Below the pieces are notes generated by a model. It was not told the origin of the DNA and did no database searches. It worked only from the letters and a program-made list of their open reading frames with translations. The position numbers were made by a program, and so were the translations under genes. A DNA stretch of 42,022 nucleotides from Bacteroidales bacterium (lineage in GTDB: Bacteria; Bacteroidota; Bacteroidia; Bacteroidales; Prolixibacteraceae): contig JAAYAG010000105.1 in NCBI GenBank assembly GCA_012719495.1, forward strand, positions 1-42,022, read 5' to 3'. Every line of letters begins with the position of its first letter. Positions within the stretch are counted from its first letter, which is position 1. This document shows, piece after piece, positions 26,592 to 34,904 of this stretch.

Positions 26592-28985
26592 TTAATTGTT
26601 TTCATTCCGAATCAACCGTACAACATATACCGCACCTGCTGTAGAGCCTGGTGCTGCCTGGAATTTCACCCTGATATGGGTTTTCCCTTTCACCATCGAT
26701 TCGGGAATTTGATAGGTAATATTCTTGAACATCGACTGGTTCCAGCGGTTGGAGTTGTCTTCAGTAATCAGTTTTTGATCGTCGATGTAAATATCGAATT
26801 TTCGGCTTCCCCATTCGGCACCCCAGTACCGAACGAACAAGCTCACATTGGTTTCTGATTTTGTTGCCAAGTCGTAACTGAAAAAACCACCGTCGCGTGC
26901 TTCGCGGAAGAACTCGTTCATGTTGTTGCCTTTGTTCGACTTTTCCACTTGCATGGCATGGTCGGTTTCGGGCTGTTGCTCGCCAGGCATCACATAATCA
27001 ATGGTGCGTTTTTCAAGAGCAAGTTTTTCGGTTTCGATTTTTGCCAATGAATCGGTATAAGCCTTGTAGCCCGAATTGGTAAGAGCCAGCCAGTACATCA
27101 TGTACCTCGAATCGTGAATATTGGCAAACGGTTCCAGCGTAAGGTCAGCCTGGTTGATCATTTTTACATTCAACTTGAAATTTAACGGTTTGCCCTTAAT
27201 CGGCTCCAGTTTATTCCCAATATTTTGGATATCATCTTCAATCAAAATTGGGGCTTTATCAACAGGCAGATATTCTCCGCCAGCATATTGTCCAAAACGA
27301 CTATCGTCGGCAATGAGGCCTTTCAAATCTTCGGTACCGGTTTTAGCTCCAAGTAAAATTGGGCCGTGCATAATTGCAATGTATTCAGGGACATTGGGCA
27401 GGTGTTCAATGGTATTGCGCATCGGCAGTGTAATTTTCACTACGTCACCCTTTTGCCATTTCCGGTCGATGCTAACATATGATGACGGAGTTGCTGAATA
27501 GGCAACTTCTTTGTCGTTAACCGAAATTTTCAGTTCGCCCTTGGCCACCCATGAAGGGTAACGAACAAGCAATTTGAAGGTCGAAGAACCCTGTGTTACC
27601 GTCAACTTTGTTTGCTCTTCGTAAGGGAATGAAGTTTCTTGTTTGATCTTCACCCCTTTTTCTTTCCAATTCAGTTCCGAAGCAATAAATAGGTTGAGGA
27701 ACAGCGAATCGTTAGAATGGGTATAAATGAACTGGTTGTACTTACCATGGTTTTCCATACCTGAACCAACACAACACCACATGGCTTCGTTTGGCGCCGA
27801 GTAATTCCGATAATGACGTGGACGAGCTGAAGTGAAATACACATAACCGCCATGTTCAGGGTGTTGCGAAGAAAGGATGTGGTTCAAAATTGTCCGTTCG
27901 TAGTAATCGGCATATTTGGCCGATGGGTTAACGCGGAACAAATCCTCGGTCAACTTGAGCATGTTGTACGAGTTGCACGATTCAGGGCCATCGTTAACGG
28001 TCACAAAGTCGATGCACGATTCTTTGCTGGGAAAATGCTCCCTGCGGCTGTTTCCCCCAAAAGCCAACGAACGGTTTTGGGTTACTGTTTCCCATGAAAA
28101 CTGACTTGCTTTTGCATAGGTCTCATCCCCACTTAACTCAGCAATTCTTTCAAATCCAATGAATTTTGGGATCTGGGTGTTTGCATGTTTATTGTCAAGC
28201 ATATCAATTCCTTTTGATAAAGGATCAAGGAACTGTTTGTGCGAAAACCGTTTTGCTGCAGCAAGGTATTTTTCGTTGCCCGAAATTTGATAAGCATCGG
28301 CAAACGATTCGTTCATGCCGCCATATTCGTTTCCAAGCATATCTTCAACCTGAGCATCGGTTAACCCCGAAGTAAGGTCGATACACCAATCGCAGAATTT
28401 TAGGAATATTTCTTTAGCCTCTTTGTTTCCTGTGTAAAGCCATGCATCGCGAAGTCCGGCGTACATTTTATGAATGTTATAAAAAGGAGCCCAGGCACTC
28501 CAAATTGCCCCAACGTTTCCATCTTTGATCTTTGCCCACAAATCGGCACTTTTTGGTACGCCACCTACATAACCAACACCCCAACTTGGGTTGTTTTTGG
28601 CATTGGCTTCCTGACAAGCTTTGAGTTCCGAAATCATATATTCCATGCGCTTTTTGCATTCGGCATTGCCGGTTGCAGCATAGTTCATGGCCAAAGCTGA
28701 CAAATAGTGACCACCAACATGACCATCGAGGCCGTCCCAGTTAGGGTAGCACTTTGCCTTTTCGGGCAATCCTGCTTCCTTACGGTATGGAGCCAACATA
28801 CGGTCGACATCGTATTTCAGAATCACTTCGATGTTTAAGTCGCGGGCGTGTTTAAACGGCCCATCGAGCAGCGTCACATCAGACAATGGAAACTCGTTGG
28901 GATACAATCGATCCTGCGCAGTGGCATTGTTTTTCAAAAGAAATGGAACGAGAAGTGCAAATGCAACTATTTTTATTTGTTTCAT
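26592..28985 (-). CDS. GH127/GH146 beta-L-arabinofuranosidase
   Basis: A 797-residue exported enzyme. A barrel of (alpha/alpha)6 type is suggested by WDGLDGHVGGHYLSALAMNY and YNIHKMYAGLRDA. The metal/cysteine motifs are E335-S-C337 in GPESCNSYNM and C404-C405 in MWCCVGSGMENHG. In the GH127 enzyme HypBA1 the equivalent E338, C340, C417 and C418 bind zinc and C417 is the nucleophile (family knowledge). The C-terminal beta domain holds KFDIYIDDQKL. The role is release of beta-L-arabinofuranose. GH127 and GH146 cannot be separated by eye. I prefer ATG at 28985, directly before the signal peptide, over a TTG at 29000; the gap to GH27 is then 15 bp. Confidence 0.87.
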   Translation of the reverse strand: MKQIKIVAFALLVPFLLKNNATAQDRLYPNEFPLSDVTLLDGPFKHARDLNIEVILKYDVDRMLAPYRKEAGLPEKAKCYPNWDGLDGHVGGHYLSALAMNYAATGNAECKKRMEYMISELKACQEANAKNNPSWGVGYVGGVPKSADLWAKIKDGNVGAIWSAWAPFYNIHKMYAGLRDAWLYTGNKEAKEIFLKFCDWCIDLTSGLTDAQVEDMLGNEYGGMNESFADAYQISGNEKYLAAAKRFSHKQFLDPLSKGIDMLDNKHANTQIPKFIGFERIAELSGDETYAKASQFSWETVTQNRSLAFGGNSRREHFPSKESCIDFVTVNDGPESCNSYNMLKLTEDLFRVNPSAKYADYYERTILNHILSSQHPEHGGYVYFTSARPRHYRNYSAPNEAMWCCVGSGMENHGKYNQFIYTHSNDSLFLNLFIASELNWKEKGVKIKQETSFPYEEQTKLTVTQGSSTFKLLVRYPSWVAKGELKISVNDKEVAYSATPSSYVSIDRKWQKGDVVKITLPMRNTIEHLPNVPEYIAIMHGPILLGAKTGTEDLKGLIADDSRFGQYAGGEYLPVDKAPILIEDDIQNIGNKLEPIKGKPLNFKLNVKMINQADLTLEPFANIHDSRYMMYWLALTNSGYKAYTDSLAKIETEKLALEKRTIDYVMPGEQQPETDHAMQVEKSNKGNNMNEFFREARDGGFFSYDLATKSETNVSLFVRYWGAEWGSRKFDIYIDDQKLITEDNSNRWNQSMFKNITYQIPESMVKGKTHIRVKFQAAPGSTAGAVYVVRLIRNENN

Positions 28986-29000
28986 TTTTATCAATTTCAA

Positions 29001-31037
29001 TTAGTTAACAGATGAAAATTTGTAAAGCAGCACACCATGTACAGGTACATCTATTGCAAGTTTTCCCGATTGGGTGTTAACATTTGCAATGTCTTTCTGC
29101 CTCCAAAGATCGCGTACAACAAACTGCCCATTCAAACCTAATTTGGAAAAATCGGCATAGGCCATATTTATTTTTTCGAGTCCAAAATTGCAGAAACCAA
29201 CTGCCTTGCTTCCATCTTCCAAATCCTTCACATAAATACGCAAGTCACCAATGGCATGCAAGCAAGTAGCTTGTTTGCCCAACGGGTCTTGGTTTACTTC
29301 AATTACTTCGTCGTTGGTAAGTAAGTTTAGTGTGAAATCGTCAAGTTTTTCCATGTCACAACCAATCAAAAGCGGCGCGGCAAAAAGACTCCAAAGGCTA
29401 ATGTGCATGTATTGCTCGTCGGGTTTTAACTTGCTTGGGTGAGGATTTCCCCAACCCACATGACCTACGATAAGCATATCGGGATCGTTCCAATTGCCGG
29501 GTTTTGCATAAGGTGCCGATCTATCCTGATCGAGAGCAATGTTTTTCATGCTCGTCCAGGTATCGGTTATATCGTTTGTAGTTCGCCAGCAGTTACCTCC
29601 AACTGAACCTCCCCATTTCCACACGTCGGACATGCCGTACTGACAAACGCTGAACACAATATCGCGTTTCTGTTCTCTCAGCAATTTTCCCATTTCAATG
29701 AAGGGTTTTTTGGCAGTTTCGAGCTCGCTACCACCGTTGTATGATAATGAAGAAACTTTGTACGGGTCGTTTTCGGGCAAACCGTTGATCACATTTCCAT
29801 AGCTACACCAGTCGTATTTGAGATAGTCGAAGCCCCATTTTGCATAGCTTTCGGCATCTTGCTTTTCGTAGCCAAAGCTTCCGGCGCTACCGCCGCAAGT
29901 CCAGGGACCTGGAGATGAATACAAACCGATTTTTAAACCAAGGCCGTGTACATAGTCGGCAAGGAGTTTCATATCGACAAAACGCGAGTTGGGAATAATA
30001 TAGCCAGCCTCGTCGCGCAGTTTGCCCCGCAAAGAAGGATCTTTCGAATCACGGTGATTTTCCCAGAAATCGTCGATATTGATGTAAGTCCATCCGTGGT
30101 TGATCAGTCCGCTGCTGACCATGGCGTTGGCAGCACGTTTCACCTTGTCGGCCGAAACTTCCTGAGCAAAACAGTTCCAACTGTTCCAGCCCATAGGCGG
30201 GGTAAGCGCAATCTGGTCACCACATTCAATGCGGAACTGCCTTTCAGCCTTGCCTTTTGCATTTTTAGCAAACAGTGTCACTTTGTATGAACCTTTTGTG
30301 GTAAGAACACCTGTGATCAAACCTGTTTTTTTATTAATTTTCAAGCCTTTAGGCAATCCTTTAGCCGAGAATGTCATTGGCCGATCACCAGTGGCTGTCA
30401 CCAAATGTTGAAATGGCGAACCTGGACGAACGCCAAACACCTTGGCTCCGGTCAATTTAGGCTCGGCTGCTGGTTTTGGAGTAAGAATATATACCTCGCT
30501 CGAAACAGGATTAAATGTTTTGAAGGTTGTTGCTCCCGATGTTTCAAATTTGGCATCCACCCAATCGACATGGTCGTAATAGTTGCCGTTTCCGCCATCG
30601 GTTACAAGCAATTCAAGTTTCTTCACCCCATCGAGCTTAACAGTGCATGGTTTGGCGGCATCGCCCAAACGCATCACACCGCTAGCCCACAACTGTTTGC
30701 CATCGCCATTTACGATAAACTCGGCAGCCGGACGCTGTCCTTTCACTTCGTCGTCGATACCCACTTTGGCTGTAAACAATTTAGCATTGCCTTCCAATAG
30801 GATGGTTAACAAACTTTCGGAATGACTTCCAAAGCCACGATCAAAAGTTTCTCCGGCAATAGTAAGGGTTTTACCATCACACGATTTATTTTTCATAGGT
30901 ACGCCGTACCCTTGCGTTGCAGTGCTAAGATCAAGCTCATCGAGCCAAACGGTTTGCGCCGAAAGGCTGTTTGATCCTACAAAATTCAAGACGGTTATTA
31001 AAATAGATACAAAGGTTAACTTATTTATATTCATCAT
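29001..31037 (-). CDS. GH27 alpha-galactosidase with NPCBM and Ig-like modules
   Basis: A 678-residue exported enzyme. Signal peptide, then an NPCBM-type sugar-binding domain (about 30-165, RGFGSHSESLLTI), an Ig/cadherin-like module (about 190-275, GLPKGLKINKKTGLITG) and a GH27 barrel beginning TPPMGWNSWNCFAQEV. The nucleophile is D409 in YLKYDWC and the acid/base is D489 in RTTNDITDTW. GH27 members mostly cleave alpha-galactose; a few cleave beta-L-arabinopyranose. The gene starts 2 bp before the GH2 stop codon, so it is almost surely cotranscribed. An alpha-galactosidase does not fit simple xyloglucan side chains, which argues for a mixed substrate. Confidence 0.9.
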   Translation of the reverse strand: MMNINKLTFVSILITVLNFVGSNSLSAQTVWLDELDLSTATQGYGVPMKNKSCDGKTLTIAGETFDRGFGSHSESLLTILLEGNAKLFTAKVGIDDEVKGQRPAAEFIVNGDGKQLWASGVMRLGDAAKPCTVKLDGVKKLELLVTDGGNGNYYDHVDWVDAKFETSGATTFKTFNPVSSEVYILTPKPAAEPKLTGAKVFGVRPGSPFQHLVTATGDRPMTFSAKGLPKGLKINKKTGLITGVLTTKGSYKVTLFAKNAKGKAERQFRIECGDQIALTPPMGWNSWNCFAQEVSADKVKRAANAMVSSGLINHGWTYINIDDFWENHRDSKDPSLRGKLRDEAGYIIPNSRFVDMKLLADYVHGLGLKIGLYSSPGPWTCGGSAGSFGYEKQDAESYAKWGFDYLKYDWCSYGNVINGLPENDPYKVSSLSYNGGSELETAKKPFIEMGKLLREQKRDIVFSVCQYGMSDVWKWGGSVGGNCWRTTNDITDTWTSMKNIALDQDRSAPYAKPGNWNDPDMLIVGHVGWGNPHPSKLKPDEQYMHISLWSLFAAPLLIGCDMEKLDDFTLNLLTNDEVIEVNQDPLGKQATCLHAIGDLRIYVKDLEDGSKAVGFCNFGLEKINMAYADFSKLGLNGQFVVRDLWRQKDIANVNTQSGKLAIDVPVHGVLLYKFSSVN

Positions 31038-31039
31038 GT

Positions 31040-33484
31040 TTATTGAATTTTAATTTTTATTTCACTGGGTTCCAAATCATATGCCTCAGCTTTAAACGAA
31101 ATAGTTCCGGTGTTCCCATTTTTTAAAGGACGAAGAATCGCCAGTGCTTGTCCGCGAAAGGTTTTACAAACCTTATTGTTGAAACTCTCCATGTCGGTAG
31201 GGTTTGCATTACCTGAACCGGCAATTTCACCATCGCCCGAAACAGAAAAGGTTACAGGAATGGAGGCATCGGGAATTGTATTTCCCTGCTCGTCGGTTAT
31301 TTCAACTTTGATGTATGACAAGTCGTTGCGGTTGGCTTTAATTACATTGCGATCGGCGGTAAGCCTGATTTTTGCCGGGGCTCCAGTTGTTTTCAATTCT
31401 TTTGTGGAAACCTCTATTCCATTTTCAATGGCAATTGCTTTTAGCACACCGGCTTCGTAGGGCACTTTGAAATTGGCCGTAATGCCTGTATTGGTATTAA
31501 TGGCTTGTTCGCCAATTAGTTTTCCGTTCAATTCGAGGCGTACCAACGGGCTTTTCGAGAAGACCCGAACATCCATTAACTTTCCTTCGTTTCCTTCCCA
31601 GTTCCAGCTTGGATACTCGTCGGGCCAGCCCCAGTAACTGTAGGTTTCAACCATGCCTTCAGGAATTGGTGTATGCACCATCATTTCAATCTTGCTGTTA
31701 TTCCAAACAACATCGCGGTAATACGATTGCGGTTTTTTATTTCCACACAGGTCGATGTCGCCACAATAGTTGCTAAACCAAGGCCATGGTTGAAGGCCAA
31801 CGCGTGGTCCGGGTTTTTCGGCTATTTTAGCATTACCACATCCCGTTTCGCCCAAATGATCCATGCCAGTCCACACGAAATCGCCTATCACATACGAATG
31901 TTTCTCAACCCCTTGCCAAAAAGCATATGCTTCGGGGGCATACGATTCAGTACTTACAATGATTCGATCGGGATATTCAGCATGATCCGATTCGAAAGCC
32001 TTCTGCAGATAATTATAACCAGCCACATCCAAATCTTCAAAAACCGGGGCTGCAGTTTCCCATTTCCGGCCCCAGTGATCCCAAAATTCACAAACGCCCT
32101 CGGTTACTGGTCTTGATGAGTCGAGCCTGTGTACTTCAGCTGCCAGTTCTTTTCGGATTGCATAACCAATAGAATCGGCCCGCTCATTGAGCTCATTGCC
32201 GATACTCCAGAAAATTACAGATGGATGGTTCCTGTCACGATAAATCATGGATTTCAGGTCTTTTTTCCACCATTCTTTGAAATATAAACTGTAATCCTGA
32301 GGATTCTTCGGACGAACCCATTGGTCGAAAGCTTCGTCCATAACCAGCACGCCAAGTCGGTCGCAGGCATCGAGGAATTGTTTCGACGGTGGATTGTGAC
32401 TGGCACGAATTGCATTGAAGCCGTTCGCTTTCATCAATTCAACGCGGCGCTCTTCAGCACGGTCGATAGTTGCTGAACCCAGAAAACCATTGTCGTGGTG
32501 AAGGTTTCCCCCTTTCAGCTCCATCGGTTTCCCGTTGAGTGTGAATCCCGTTTTTGCATCGAAATGAATGGTGCGAATCCCGAAAGTGGTTGTGGTTTGG
32601 TCGGTAACTTTTCCATTTGTTACAACCTGAATTTCTGCGGTATAAAGGATAGGCTCATCGGTTGACCACAATTGGGCTTGCGGTACTTTAATACGTTGCG
32701 TAATTTCTTCAGTTCCTGTTGGAATTTTTTTGACTGACGTTTCCGAAGTGGCCGCAACCTTGCCGTTACCATCGATAATGCGGATTTGCAATTTCACATC
32801 GATCCCAGTAGGTGTACTATTTTCAACCGTTGAAGAAACAGTTATTGCAGCTTCATTTCCAGAAATGCTTTCGGTGTTTACAAATACGCCATCGTGTGCA
32901 ATGTGTACGGGTTGCTTTTGTATGAGCCATACATGACGGTAAATGCCCGAGCCACTGTACCAACGCGAGTTTTTCCCTTCGTTCTTCACCTTTACGGCAA
33001 TCACATTGGGTTTTCCGGCTGGATTGAGAAATTCGGTAATATCATACTGAAAAGCCGTATAACCATAAGGATGATTTCCCACCAATTTTCCATTCACCCA
33101 TACTTCGCTGTTCATATACACCCCATCAAAATTAATAAGGGTTTGGCTGAAGAGCTGGTCTTTATCCAAGGTAAATGTTTTCCGGTACCAGGCCGTTCCG
33201 CCAACGGTATAACCTGTGGCCGTAGTTCCAATGCTTTCGATGGAGAATGGCCCAACCACATTTCCGGCTTCCTGGTTGGGAAGGGTTTCGATGCTCCAAT
33301 CGTGCGGTAAATCTAGGCTGCGCCACGCATCATCCTTTAACAAAGGATTCTCTGCGCCTTGCACATCGCCCAATTGAAATTTCCAATCGTCGTCGAAAAG
33401 GATTTCGATACGGGACAATTGCTTGTTCTCGCTACACGACAAAAACATAGAGGAAAGCAATATTAAGGTCAGTGTTGTTCTCAT
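31040..33484 (-). CDS. GH2 beta-galactosidase-type lipoprotein
   Basis: An 814-residue GH2 with lipobox FLSC (Cys17), so it is membrane-anchored. The layout is a jelly-roll sugar-binding domain (about 25-190, PHDWSIETLPN, YRKTF), an Ig-like domain, and a barrel with acid/base E431 in IGNELNE and nucleophile E513 in STESYAPE. Then come a DUF4982-like module (about 625-690, YSYWGWPDEYPSWNW) and a C-terminal Ig-like domain (IRLTADRNVIKANR). This matches the Bacteroides GH2 galactosidases found in hemicellulose loci, including xyloglucan loci. Beta-galactosidase is more likely than glucuronidase, but not proven. It follows the GH43 start by 19 bp. Confidence 0.87.
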   Translation of the reverse strand: MRTTLTLILLSSMFLSCSENKQLSRIEILFDDDWKFQLGDVQGAENPLLKDDAWRSLDLPHDWSIETLPNQEAGNVVGPFSIESIGTTATGYTVGGTAWYRKTFTLDKDQLFSQTLINFDGVYMNSEVWVNGKLVGNHPYGYTAFQYDITEFLNPAGKPNVIAVKVKNEGKNSRWYSGSGIYRHVWLIQKQPVHIAHDGVFVNTESISGNEAAITVSSTVENSTPTGIDVKLQIRIIDGNGKVAATSETSVKKIPTGTEEITQRIKVPQAQLWSTDEPILYTAEIQVVTNGKVTDQTTTTFGIRTIHFDAKTGFTLNGKPMELKGGNLHHDNGFLGSATIDRAEERRVELMKANGFNAIRASHNPPSKQFLDACDRLGVLVMDEAFDQWVRPKNPQDYSLYFKEWWKKDLKSMIYRDRNHPSVIFWSIGNELNERADSIGYAIRKELAAEVHRLDSSRPVTEGVCEFWDHWGRKWETAAPVFEDLDVAGYNYLQKAFESDHAEYPDRIIVSTESYAPEAYAFWQGVEKHSYVIGDFVWTGMDHLGETGCGNAKIAEKPGPRVGLQPWPWFSNYCGDIDLCGNKKPQSYYRDVVWNNSKIEMMVHTPIPEGMVETYSYWGWPDEYPSWNWEGNEGKLMDVRVFSKSPLVRLELNGKLIGEQAINTNTGITANFKVPYEAGVLKAIAIENGIEVSTKELKTTGAPAKIRLTADRNVIKANRNDLSYIKVEITDEQGNTIPDASIPVTFSVSGDGEIAGSGNANPTDMESFNNKVCKTFRGQALAILRPLKNGNTGTISFKAEAYDLEPSEIKIKIQ

Positions 33485-33503
33485 TAGTCAAGCGTTAATA
33501 AAT

Positions 33504-34871
33504 CTATTTTAAAAACTGCCACCAGTCGAAATCGAACAGGTCCTTTTCGCCTTTGAAAATGAAATACAAATCGTGCACACCACTCACTTTAGAAACGGGT
33601 GCCGAAACGGTTTTCCACTTTCCTCCTTCGCCTTGTGGGCCAACGTTGACGGTCGCAATCACAGGGCCATCGATTTTATCGGTACGGATTTCGATTTTAC
33701 CGCCATAAAGGGGCGAAACCATGGCTTCGACCGACTTGGCGCCCTGAGTAAAATCGACTCCTTGCACCAAAATATAATCGCCATTATGAATGGAAGTTAC
33801 ATATAAACGATCGGCAATTTTCTTTCCTCGGTTCCACTCAAACGGGCCTTCCCATTCGGTTTCGAAATTCGTTTTAAGTCCTTCGCTCCAGGCCATGGTT
33901 TCGGTCTCAACACGACGGAACGGATTGAGCGATCCCACTTGTGCGGGACCTTCAACCGACCAATATTTGCGGTTTTGGATGGTTCCATCAGCGTTGTAAA
34001 CCATCTCGTCCATGTCAACCGAGCGACGTTCGTAGAATTTCGATGTGGTTTTTTTCAGTATATCGTAGCTGTGTCCGAAACAATACGATTTCCCTTTGTA
34101 TTCGATAATACCCGGGTGGTTTCCGCGTGTGAGTTCCGAAGCATCTACGATCATTCCTTTGAATTCCCAAGGCCCGGTAATCGATTTGCTCATGGCGTAC
34201 CCAATCCCTTCGGGGCAACAGGTTGAAGCATAGGCCAAATAGTAATGACCGTTACGTTTCCACACCCAAGGACCTTCCTGGTAATTTTTAGGTTTGGAGG
34301 GCTCTTTCACCACTTCGCCCTTCACCGAAATCATGTCGTCGTTGAGTTTGACGAAATACAAATCGGGATTTCCCCAAAAGAGGTAAGCTTGACCATCATC
34401 GTCGATAAAAGGCGATGGGTCAATATCTTGCCAAACATGGTCGGTATCAATCAAGCGTTTGCCCAGCGGATCTTTGAAAGGCCCGTAAGGCGAATCGGCC
34501 ACCAAAACGCCAATACCGCCGCCGTGCATGGGGCAATAAAGGTAGAACTTACCATTGCGTTCCATGCACTGCACCGCCCACGCACCGTTGTCCTGCCGTG
34601 CCCATTTGAAATCTTTCAACGAAGCGACTGCTCCATGCTCGGTCCAGTTCACCATGTCGGTTGACGTGTAAAGCAACCAATCGAGCATTTTAAACCCCTG
34701 CGCATCGTCTTCATCGTGCGAAGTGTACAGATAAACCGTATCGTTGTAAACCATAGGTGCCGGGTCGGCAGTAAACTTGGTCTGAATAATCGGGTTTTGG
34801 GCTATACCATTAATGTATAAAGTAAACATTAACAACATAGCTATATTAACTATCCTTTTAGTATTGATCAT
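33504..34871 (-). CDS. GH43-CBM6 arabinofuranosidase, copy 1
   Basis: A 455-residue exported enzyme. A single five-blade GH43 domain has D36 in TADPAPMV, D151 in WQDIDPSPFIDD and E199 in NYQEGPWVWKRN. A C-terminal CBM6 (about 315-455) ends in the typical DLFDFDWWQFLK. This architecture is common in alpha-L-arabinofuranosidases acting on arabinoxylan or arabinosylated xyloglucan. It is a clear paralogue of 40587-41957, sharing NPIIQT(K/V)FTADPAP at the N-terminus and length within one residue. Its ATG is preceded by an unusually strong Shine-Dalgarno sequence. Confidence 0.88.
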   Translation of the reverse strand: MINTKRIVNIAMLLMFTLYINGIAQNPIIQTKFTADPAPMVYNDTVYLYTSHDEDDAQGFKMLDWLLYTSTDMVNWTEHGAVASLKDFKWARQDNGAWAVQCMERNGKFYLYCPMHGGGIGVLVADSPYGPFKDPLGKRLIDTDHVWQDIDPSPFIDDDGQAYLFWGNPDLYFVKLNDDMISVKGEVVKEPSKPKNYQEGPWVWKRNGHYYLAYASTCCPEGIGYAMSKSITGPWEFKGMIVDASELTRGNHPGIIEYKGKSYCFGHSYDILKKTTSKFYERRSVDMDEMVYNADGTIQNRKYWSVEGPAQVGSLNPFRRVETETMAWSEGLKTNFETEWEGPFEWNRGKKIADRLYVTSIHNGDYILVQGVDFTQGAKSVEAMVSPLYGGKIEIRTDKIDGPVIATVNVGPQGEGGKWKTVSAPVSKVSGVHDLYFIFKGEKDLFDFDWWQFLK

Positions 34872-34878
34872 AGATATC

Positions 34879-34886
34879 TCTCCTTT
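34879..34886 (-). promoter_or_regulatory. Unusually strong Shine-Dalgarno site
   Basis: On the minus strand, AAAGGAGA lies 7 nt before the ATG at 34871. Leaders of the other operon genes that I checked are A/T-rich without an AGGAGG-like block, as is usual in Bacteroidota. It may raise translation of this GH43 relative to its neighbours (inference). Confidence 0.55.
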
Positions 34887-34904
34887 ACATCAGGTTATAC
34901 CTAT

